Origin: Chloroflexota bacterium
GTDB lineage: Bacteria; Chloroflexota; Anaerolineae; Anaerolineales; DRMV01
Length of the DNA stretch: 5,169 bases
Direction: 5' to 3'
NCBI GenBank assembly: GCA_013153335.1
Contig: JAADEP010000189.1
Location: forward strand, 1 to 5,169
Under the pieces are notes generated by a model. That model was not told the DNA's origin. It ran no database searches and saw only the letters and a list, made by a program, of their open reading frames with translations. How positions within the stretch are numbered: the first letter of the stretch is position 1; each line of letters begins with the position of its first letter. This document shows, piece by piece, positions 1 to 5,169 of the stretch. The translations under genes and the position numbers were made by a program.

Positions 1-1527
1 GAGCTCGCGCTCACGTATTCGTTTTGGCCATGGCGCTTCTTGGGGCTCCTTTGGCCCAACCTTTTCGGCTCGCCGGTCACGGGCGACTATTGGGGATACG
101 CAACATATTGGGAAGATGCGCTTTACATCGGGCTGCTGCCCTTCTTCCTGGCGCTCAGCACGCTCCGATGGGTGCGAAGGCGCGGGCCCACGCCCTGGGC
201 GACGTCCGCGGTGCGTTGGGCGTGGGCGACGTGGGCTTTGATCGCGCTTTTGGCCCTCGGCAAGCATACCCCTGTGTACCCGTGGCTGTACGCGCATGTG
301 CCCACCTTTGATTGGTTTCAAGCGCCCGCGCGCTGGCACCTCATCGGCACGGTGCTGCTCGCCCTGCTCGCGGGTCTTGGCGCAGAGGGATGGCGCCCGC
401 CGAGCCCCAGGGCCGCGTATTGGCTGCGTTTGGGCATCGCGGCCGCGGCCGGGGTCACGGTGATGGCCAAGCTGGCTACGCCCTTGGCGGGCGATCGTGC
501 GAGCATCGCGCGCGCGGTCGCGTGGAGCGGGGTGTGGGCGATGGGCGCGGGGGTGCTGGCCCTGCGTCAGCCAGCCCCTCGCACGCGCAGCCGGGCGCTG
601 TGGGCCGGCGCTGTGCTCGCGTGGGTCGCGCTCGACCTGGGCCTCACGCACGCGGGCTGGACACCGACCATCGAAGCCGCGTGGTACCGCGCGCAAAACG
701 TCCAGCCCAGCGGTCGGGTATTCTTCCCGGCCCAGGACGAGTATGACTTCAAGTTCAAAGATTACTTTCGCCTGAAAGATTTGCGCCCCGCGCGGCCATG
801 GTCGGACCTGCGCCTCCTGGGTCTGCCGAATTTGCGCCTGTTGGACGGGGCGCGCACGCTCAACAATTTCGACCCCATGCGACCGGGCTCGTTCGAACGG
901 TTGCTCACCGCGCTCGACCAAGCACCGCCGGGCGCGCGGGAGCGGGTGCTCGACCGTTTGGCCGTGGTCGCGGAAATCCGCCGCGTGCCTTCGGCCCCTG
1001 GGGGCTTCCGGGTCGTGCCGCGTCAACCCCAAGGCTTGGTGCAGTGGTATCCCAAGGCCGACGTCGTCACAGACGAAGCGGCCGCGTGGCAAGCCTTATG
1101 GCACCGAGCCAGCCTGGGCGGCCCCGCCTGGGACGAACGCATCACCGTCTTGGCCGAGCCCTTCAGCGGCCCGTCTTATCCCGCGCCGACCGAGCTTCCG
1201 AACCCGGCTGCGAGCGAACACGTGGCCCTAACGTGGGATATGCCGACGCCAACGTACCTGCGCATCCACGTCCAGACCCCGGGCGCGGGTTGGCTTCTCG
1301 TTGCTCAGCAAGCTTACCCCGGTTGGCAAGCCCAAATCGATGGCCGGGCGACCCCGCTCTACCGCGCGGAATACGCGCTCCTGGCCCTTCCCTTGACCGC
1401 AGGCGAGCACATCGTGACGCTCACCTACCACGCGCCGGGCTGGCCCCTCACCGCCGCGCTCGCGCTTTTAACCCTCGGGGCCACAACCGCGGTCCTGCTG
1501 GGCTCACGGGTTCGGGAGGACGAGTAG
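1..1527 (+). CDS. YfhO-family polytopic membrane protein, C-terminal part (5' end outside window)
   Basis: The frame is open from base 1, so the true start lies to the left; a TTG at 40 is internal. The visible part is 508 residues. Hydrophobic segments lie near residues 40-52 (ALYIGLLPFFLAL), 73-86, 112-128, 141-162, 172-188 and 199-217. A long, mostly hydrophilic and probably extracytoplasmic region follows, and a last membrane segment near 480-500 ends in a short charged tail. Family-like marks are the NLFG...YW...YIGLLP stretch, the FDWFQAPARWH motif (about 104-114), NNFDPMRPGSFERLL, and the C-terminal YPGWQAQIDGR (439-449) followed by a GEHIVTLTYHAPGWPL segment. YfhO proteins are GT-C-like membrane proteins; relatives in Bacillus and Listeria take part in glycosylation of lipoteichoic acid. 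Here the substrate is unknown, and an envelope glycan role is inference. The N-terminal part, where catalytic residues of GT-C proteins usually sit, is not visible. GC is very high (43 of 60 bases in 421-480). A distant GT-C glycosyltransferase of another family is the main alternative. Confidence 0.82.
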   Translation, partial: ELALTYSFWPWRFLGLLWPNLFGSPVTGDYWGYATYWEDALYIGLLPFFLALSTLRWVRRRGPTPWATSAVRWAWATWALIALLALGKHTPVYPWLYAHVPTFDWFQAPARWHLIGTVLLALLAGLGAEGWRPPSPRAAYWLRLGIAAAAGVTVMAKLATPLAGDRASIARAVAWSGVWAMGAGVLALRQPAPRTRSRALWAGAVLAWVALDLGLTHAGWTPTIEAAWYRAQNVQPSGRVFFPAQDEYDFKFKDYFRLKDLRPARPWSDLRLLGLPNLRLLDGARTLNNFDPMRPGSFERLLTALDQAPPGARERVLDRLAVVAEIRRVPSAPGGFRVVPRQPQGLVQWYPKADVVTDEAAAWQALWHRASLGGPAWDERITVLAEPFSGPSYPAPTELPNPAASEHVALTWDMPTPTYLRIHVQTPGAGWLLVAQQAYPGWQAQIDGRATPLYRAEYALLALPLTAGEHIVTLTYHAPGWPLTAALALLTLGATTAVLLGSRVREDE

Positions 1528-1592
1528 GGGGAACGACGGAAGAAGCGACGAACATCCGCAAATAACGCCTGAACACTGAACAGCAAATCCGC

Positions 1593-1599
1593 TGGAGGA
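1593..1599 (+). promoter_or_regulatory. Shine-Dalgarno site of the 1604 gene
   Basis: TGGAGGA lies four bases before the ATG at 1604 and is a strong match to the anti-SD sequence. It fixes the start of the secreted protein. No convincing -35/-10 pair was found in the 76 bp gap before it, so the gene may be read through from the YfhO-type gene. Confidence 0.75.
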
Positions 1600-1603
1600 A
1601 TAG

Positions 1604-3121
1604 ATGTTACACAAGCTCCAACAACTCGGCCTTCGTTTCTATTTACTGGTTGGCTTCCTCCTTCTTCCATCGTTCCCAGAACCTTCGGAAGAAGGGTCAA
1701 CCGTATCGAACCGTGCACTTTTACAGCATATTTACGCCCACTATAACCGTAGCTATAAGTCCAATGGCCTAAGTTTCGCAGAATTTATGGAAGTAGTAAA
1801 AACGCAACGGATGGACGTGGACATCAACCGTGACGGGAAGCCCGAGATCCTTATTTCAGGAGATCTTCCCTTTTCCTGGTGGACGTTTTTTGGTATTTAC
1901 CATGGTGAAGGATCGTCGCTAAAAGAGCTATACTTTGTGGAGCAACACGGCGCGTATGCGGCTCAAGCACGTTATACTTATCAACCGCCTTACATCATTC
2001 TTACCATGTGGACGCATTGGGGTGGTACCGGAGTCCATGTGGGTCATTTCGATAAGTACATCATCCGCTGTGAGGGCGATCAATGTGACGCAGTAAAGTT
2101 CTTATATTATTACGAAGGTTTTGCCTGGAACGAACCTGAAGTATCCAAAAGTCGCCGATTCGCTTCGTTTCAAGTGAAGGGGGATCGGATAGAAATTTGG
2201 GAACAAGGTTATAGCATGGAACGCCATCTCAAGACGTATGAAGCTTGTAGTCCTACAGGGAAAATGTATTTCGTTAGCGAAATGCCGGAAACATACACCG
2301 TTGAACCTCGCGTTTACAAGACGTATTCCTGGGAACACGATCACTTCATAGAGACCGATTATCGCGAACTTCTAGCTTACGATGTCCGTTCGTCATCCGA
2401 GCTCTATGAACGTTTTATAGACCAATGGCTCCTATCTCTAGCAGGGGAAAATGCAACTCCTGAGGAGCAAATTAACGTATACTATGATTTCTTCGGCGTT
2501 CCTCCAGAGAAACGCCATGAGCCAATGATGCCTTGTCATAGATTTAAGCAGAGAACAGAATTCTGGCAAATGAAAGAACCTGAATGGTTTCCCCGCGAGA
2601 TTGCGGCGACATATCAACCTCTGGATGAAGGCGGTTTGTTAGAGGTTGCCATTAATAACGAGTGCTATATGGCTACGTGGAAAGTACCACCCCTTGAAAG
2701 AAATATTCAGAGCCTTGACGATATTGATTTTCTTGATAGAAGAGAGCTTGAGGGATGCACATCGTCTTATCTGGGCATTCAATGGTTTGACATAACGCCA
2801 TCTCCCCTCCCCGAACTCATTGTTGTATCAGGCTTTTGGGACCAGACAATGTGGATTTTTGACTTTGGAGAAGGGGATACGGTGAAATTAATCTTCAAAG
2901 TTACTGGCCAAATCCGTGATGAGAGCTTTCAGGGGGCGCAATTATATCGCAAAAATGGGCAAACTATCCTAAAAGTTGGCCGGGTAAGAAATGCCCCGTT
3001 GCACTCTATTGAGGAACTCGAACGTTATCAAAGCGAAAAGTTTGACATTTATCTATGGGACAACAATCTACAACGGTTTGTGCTCCAAAAACCTTCCCCA
3101 AAGAACTCACCTAGTGAGTAG
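1604..3121 (+). CDS. Putative secreted protein with duplicated FG-GAP/EF-hand-like domain, function unknown
   Basis: I do not recognise this 505 aa protein. The N-terminus has basic residues (K4, R11) and a hydrophobic run (about 12-22, FYLLVGFLLLP), consistent with a signal peptide or an N-terminal anchor; no lipobox cysteine or clear signal peptidase I site is evident. Residues 71-81 read DVDINRDGKPE, the Asp/Asn-spaced loop typical of calcium-binding FG-GAP/VCBS or dockerin-like repeats. It is followed by a hydrophobic strand (ILISG). A similar block recurs at 396-410 (DI....LPELIVVSG), where the acidic ligands are lost. The likeness continues downstream in both halves: GEG at 101-103 and 422-424, AQ.RY/AQLYR, and FDKY/FDIY at 149-152 and 480-483. 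A further Tyr-rich Y.W...F segment lies at 238-250. This suggests a beta-rich, possibly propeller-like, extracellular protein. Cysteines include C157 and C161. The gene is AT-richer than gene 1 (24 of 60 bases GC in 2101-2160), which may indicate separate acquisition. The start is set by the SD site just upstream. Confidence 0.85.
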   Translation: MLHKLQQLGLRFYLLVGFLLLPSFPEPSEEGSTVSNRALLQHIYAHYNRSYKSNGLSFAEFMEVVKTQRMDVDINRDGKPEILISGDLPFSWWTFFGIYHGEGSSLKELYFVEQHGAYAAQARYTYQPPYIILTMWTHWGGTGVHVGHFDKYIIRCEGDQCDAVKFLYYYEGFAWNEPEVSKSRRFASFQVKGDRIEIWEQGYSMERHLKTYEACSPTGKMYFVSEMPETYTVEPRVYKTYSWEHDHFIETDYRELLAYDVRSSSELYERFIDQWLLSLAGENATPEEQINVYYDFFGVPPEKRHEPMMPCHRFKQRTEFWQMKEPEWFPREIAATYQPLDEGGLLEVAINNECYMATWKVPPLERNIQSLDDIDFLDRRELEGCTSSYLGIQWFDITPSPLPELIVVSGFWDQTMWIFDFGEGDTVKLIFKVTGQIRDESFQGAQLYRKNGQTILKVGRVRNAPLHSIEELERYQSEKFDIYLWDNNLQRFVLQKPSPKNSPSE

Positions 3122-3243
3122 CCTTTCCCTTAAAGCACAACGTACCGCTCTTTTCACACTAGTCGGGACGGGATAAACAGACCATTCTGGTAAGATGTTT
3201 GCACACCAGGGTAACACGTCCAGCAATTTTTACAACCTATATC

Positions 3244-3251
3244 AAGGAGAG
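3244..3251 (+). promoter_or_regulatory. Shine-Dalgarno site deciding the 3258 start
   Basis: AAGGAGAG ends six bases before the ATG at 3258. An in-frame ATG at 3195 would add 21 residues (beginning MFAHQGNT) ahead of the basic MRKERRN start of a signal sequence. It has no comparable SD, so 3258 is preferred. The 136 bp gap after the previous gene shows no convincing promoter pair. Confidence 0.75.
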
Positions 3252-3257
3252 AGGGCC

Positions 3258-4550
3258 ATGAGGAAGGAGCGAAGAAACGCTCTATGGCTGGGTATCCTGG
3301 CAAGCGCTACGTGGGCGATCTTGATGGTGAATTGCCGTGTTCCCATGTTCACTTTCATGCCGACACCGACACCCACCGCTACAGCAACGCCGACATTGAC
3401 CCCTACGCCAACCCACACTCCGACACCTACATGGACACCTACCCCCCTTCCCTACAGCGGGATCCTGCATTTGGGGCATATGGTGCCCTTAACAGGGCCT
3501 TTCCCGGACATTGGTGAGGAAGCTCGCCAGACAGCTGAGCTCTGGCTGCAATCCAAAGATGGACACGTAATGCTGGATGGGGCTGCCTATACGTTGATGA
3601 TCCGTTGGGCGGACACCGGGCTGGACGCGGCCTTAACGCGGCGAGTAGCCCGCGAGTTGGCTCGGGAAGATCTGCTGGCCGTAATTGGGCCCTACGGCAG
3701 TGTACCAGCTCTCGAAGCCGTCCGCGTGTTTGACCCGTTGGGCATCCCAACTTTGATAACCTGGGCCACGTATCCGTACATCACGCCAGGACATCCCTTT
3801 ACTTTCCGTATTAATTACAACGAAAAGCTCTTGGGTCAGGCTTTGTTAGAACTGGCCTCTTCCTTTGGAGCTCAATCTCTGGGTATTGTGATTGCGGAAC
3901 AAGAGACTTTTTCAGAGGAATTTGGCAGCCAGTTAGCCCAGCAGGCCCGGGCCCAAGGCTTCCAAGTTCAAGTCAGCTACTTTCGAGAAAACGACTTGGC
4001 CTCACAAAGGCAAGCATTACAGCAGGTGGCCCAAACCGATGTGCTCATTTGGCCTTTGTATGGTGATCAAACTCGCTCACTGCTCGCTATTGCCAAGGAG
4101 CTTGGTCTAACTCAGCCTGTTTTAGGGACAGACACCTGGGAAAGTTTTGAACTTTTACACTGTGAGGAGTGTTCTAACCTTTTCTTTATCACCCCTTGGG
4201 TTGCGAACAAACGAGTCTTAACAGCCATTCCCGAGCCTGCAGCATGGGAATTCGCGGAACTTTATCAAGCCAATTACGCGCAATTGCCGAACCAGATCTC
4301 GGCGCTGACCTGGGATGCCTTCGAGCTCTGGGCCCAGGCTCTCGAACAATGCGCGTCGCTAACCGGGGACCTAACCCGCGACCGCGCGTGCGTGCAGGAA
4401 ACTCTGGCCCAGGGGACGTGGCGTGGTCTCACAGGGCCCATACGCTTCAACGAAGACGGAGACGCGTTACGATGTCTGTTGGTCGTCACCTGGGCCGAAG
4501 ATGGGTTGTGGGCATTGCACGACCGGATATGTTTAAGCGAGCTGGAATAA
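3258..4550 (+). CDS. Extracytoplasmic solute-binding protein, branched-chain amino acid (LivJ / Peripla_BP_6) class
   Basis: The 430 aa product begins with a basic tip (MRKERR) and a hydrophobic segment (about 8-24), which ends at C26. MVNC is a poor but possible lipobox. A Thr-Pro linker (about 35-63) then spaces the globular domain from the membrane. The domain follows type I periplasmic-binding-protein order: HMVPLTGPFPDIG (74-86), IRWADTGLDAALTRR (115-129) with DLLAVIGPYGS (138-148), the GIPTLITWATYPY strand-loop (162-174), FRINYNE (183-189), DVLIWPLYGDQ (261-271) with AKELGL, GTDTW (290-294), SALTWDAFELW (348-358) and GPIRFNEDGD (393-402). The family captures amino acids or other small ligands for ABC importers, or acts as a sensor; the ligand cannot be read from sequence. 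No permease or ATPase gene lies on either side, so it is an orphan here. The mature domain carries six cysteines (302, 305, 365, 378, 406, 425), which could form disulfides and would leave C26 free for lipidation. Length fits the family once the linker is counted. Confidence 0.9.
   Translation: MRKERRNALWLGILASATWAILMVNCRVPMFTFMPTPTPTATATPTLTPTPTHTPTPTWTPTPLPYSGILHLGHMVPLTGPFPDIGEEARQTAELWLQSKDGHVMLDGAAYTLMIRWADTGLDAALTRRVARELAREDLLAVIGPYGSVPALEAVRVFDPLGIPTLITWATYPYITPGHPFTFRINYNEKLLGQALLELASSFGAQSLGIVIAEQETFSEEFGSQLAQQARAQGFQVQVSYFRENDLASQRQALQQVAQTDVLIWPLYGDQTRSLLAIAKELGLTQPVLGTDTWESFELLHCEECSNLFFITPWVANKRVLTAIPEPAAWEFAELYQANYAQLPNQISALTWDAFELWAQALEQCASLTGDLTRDRACVQETLAQGTWRGLTGPIRFNEDGDALRCLLVVTWAEDGLWALHDRICLSELE
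3360..3443 (+). repeat. Low-complexity (X-Thr)14 coding repeat, Thr-Pro linker
   Basis: Within the solute-binding protein, every even residue from 36 to 62 is threonine. The odd ones are mostly proline, with single A, L, H and W substitutions. At DNA level this is an imperfect hexameric pattern built on CCNACN. It likely forms an extended, possibly glycosylated stalk between the membrane and the ligand-binding domain. Such stalks are common in Chloroflexota surface proteins. Confidence 0.9.
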
Positions 4551-4977
4551 AATCGCAACCGCGAGTCCAGAACGCCTGCAGCCCATCCGAATAGGACCGG
4601 TTATAACCCCGATGCTCGGCCTCGCGTTCGCGCGCGACTTGCCTCCATGCTGACCGAGATTCGGTGTTGTCTGGAAGCGTCGGCTCCAGCGCCCGATGGA
4701 CACCGGTTAACCACACGCTAGGACCAAGCTGCTTTGGGTTGTCTTGCCCTGCCTTGGGGCGTAAACTCGGCTCAGAACTGCAGCGCGGGTGCACGCAAAT
4801 GTTGTAGAAACGGCCAAGCGGCGCGGGGAGGCGCGTTGGGCTGTCGTCATTGAGCCAGGTACAGCGTGCCTTGAGCACGGTCTTCCCGCGCCTCATTTTT
4901 CCATGGCGCAAGGCATTCCAAAGCCGATTGAGAGCGTGGGGCGTGGTTTTGGGGCGAAATCCTGGGTTAGGCGAGCA
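4486..4977 (-). pseudogene. Possible decayed minus-strand gene or hypothetical ORF, unrecognised
   Basis: On the minus strand the frame is open for 163 codons, from 4977 down to the stop at 4486-4488. The only early start is a TTG at 4911 with no good SD, and a stop lies at 4978-4980. The translation is rich in basic and Trp residues, for example RLWNALRHGKMRRGKTVLK near the start and AWRQVARERE further on, and it includes two cysteines in YNICVHPRC. That gives it the flavour of a transposase or other nucleic-acid-binding remnant, but I cannot assign a family. The last 65 bp run antisense into the end of the solute-binding gene, so any real fragment probably ends near 4551. At this composition such a frame could also arise by chance, so treat it as weak. 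Confidence 0.25.
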
Positions 4978-5053
4978 TCATCCGCTGTGGGCTGGATCTT
5001 GCTTTATCTCCAATTTCTACAGAATTTGCCTGCACCCCTTCAGCAAAAGGGGG
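4551..5053. other. Intergenic region of about 500 bp between the solute-binding gene and ssrA
   Basis: No plus-strand gene is supported here. A plus-strand frame at 4789-5097 runs into the ssrA promoter and shows no family features. No rho-independent terminator with a clear T-run was found after the stop at 4550. The stretch holds the doubtful minus-strand frame, two related palindromes (4596-4608 and 4702-4712), and a hairpin beginning at 5031. Confidence 0.6.
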
Positions 5054-5058
5054 TTGCA
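5031..5058. repeat. Imperfect inverted repeat overlapping the ssrA -35 region
   Basis: CCCCTT (5035-5040) pairs with AAGGGG (5047-5052) across a six-base loop, and the outer TGCA (5031-5034) pairs with TGCA (5055-5058) after a two-base bulge. The right arm covers most of the proposed -35 hexamer. It is followed only by TTTC, so it is a poor terminator. An operator or a chance hairpin are the alternatives. Confidence 0.45.
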
Positions 5059-5081
5059 TTTCAACCGGGCTTCCGTATAAT
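5054..5081 (+). promoter_or_regulatory. Likely sigma-70-type promoter of ssrA
   Basis: A perfect -10 hexamer TATAAT lies at 5076-5081, with a weak -35 TTGCAT at 5054-5059 and a 16 bp spacer. Transcription would begin near 5088-5090. That leaves about 15 bases before the tmRNA 5' end at 5103, a short leader of the kind RNase P removes. The strong -10 suits a constitutively and highly expressed RNA. Confidence 0.7.
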
Positions 5082-5102
5082 GAAAAGCGAACCTTGACAG
5101 AT

Positions 5103-5169
5103 GGGGATGCATGGGTTCGACGGGAGACGCAGGGTTCCGGACTGCGAGCCGAGGTGCGCGACCTCGTAA
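5103..5169 (+). ncRNA. ssrA: tmRNA (SsrA), 5' part, truncated by window end
   Basis: tmRNA rescues ribosomes stalled on broken messages: it acts as an alanyl-tRNA mimic and then as a short message encoding a degradation tag, together with SmpB. The 5' end matches the conserved tmRNA start: an acceptor strand GGGGATG (5103-5109), then the hallmark GGGTTCGACGGG (5113-5124) of the tRNA-like domain. A perfect six-base-pair hairpin follows, CGAGGT (5150-5155) with ACCTCG (5161-5166) around a GCGCG loop, and then TAA. This fits stem 1 of pseudoknot PK1, whose second strand should lie just past the window. The tag reading frame and the 3' acceptor half are outside the window. The strand and start are well fixed by these motifs and by the promoter upstream. 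The usual one-piece form is expected, but this cannot be checked here. Confidence 0.92.

Noticed and set aside
40..1527. TTG at 40 as the start of the YfhO-type gene
   Set aside because: The frame is open to base 1, the residues before 40 read as a continuing membrane protein, and there is no SD site; the protein is simply cut by the window.
312..1565. Plus-strand frames 312-746 and 798-1565
   Set aside because: They are Arg/Ala/Pro-rich shadows of the high-GC YfhO-type gene in another frame, without family features.
3195..3257. ATG at 3195 as the start of the solute-binding gene
   Set aside because: It lacks an SD site and would put 21 polar residues before a normal signal sequence; the 3258 ATG has a strong SD.
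3360..3443. Repeat unit as a CRISPR or minisatellite
   Set aside because: The periodic sequence is in frame and encodes a Thr-Pro linker; there are no spacers.
4622..4637. TCGCG/CGCGA hairpin as a terminator of the solute-binding gene
   Set aside because: It has a short stem of five pairs, no T-run, and lies over 70 bp after the stop.
4789..5097. Plus-strand frame of about 100 codons before ssrA
   Set aside because: It runs through the ssrA promoter and ends just before the RNA, with no SD and no recognisable protein features.
5094..5099. Perfect TTGACA as a -35 element
   Set aside because: Its matching -10 would fall inside the conserved tmRNA tRNA-like domain, where no TATAAT-like hexamer exists; the TATAAT at 5076 explains ssrA.

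Overview
The window looks like a piece of a bacterial chromosome, most plausibly from a Chloroflexota (Anaerolineae-like) organism. That assignment is inference. It rests on the long threonine-proline linker behind the signal sequence of a secreted binding protein, a style common in that phylum, together with a YfhO-type membrane protein and mixed, fairly high GC. A bacterial tmRNA gene begins at the right edge.

Layout: (1) 1-1527 (+) is the C-terminal part of a large polytopic YfhO-family membrane protein, cut by the left edge. (2) 1604-3121 (+) is an unrecognised secreted protein of 505 aa. It has an EF-hand-like Asp-rich loop and what appears to be an internal duplication of a domain of about 100 residues. 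Its base composition is clearly AT-richer than gene 1. (3) 3258-4550 (+) is an extracytoplasmic solute-binding protein of the branched-chain amino acid (LivJ/Peripla_BP_6) class, tethered by a Thr-Pro linker, with no transporter genes next to it. (4) 4551-5053 is non-coding or decayed; an open minus-strand frame of 163 codons and two related palindromes are the only structure seen. (5) About 5054-5169 holds the promoter and 5' part of ssrA (tmRNA), cut by the right edge.

The three protein genes all point rightwards and all products are envelope-directed: one membrane-embedded, one secreted, one surface-tethered. Gaps of 76 and 136 bp would allow co-transcription but do not prove it, and the composition differences suggest the genes have different histories. 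No pathway connects them on sequence evidence. ssrA has its own promoter and is functionally unrelated. I see no CRISPR array, tRNA, intact mobile element or recognisable defence system. The items most worth a second look are the duplicated domain of gene 2, the possible gene remnant upstream of ssrA, and the hairpin over the ssrA -35 region.
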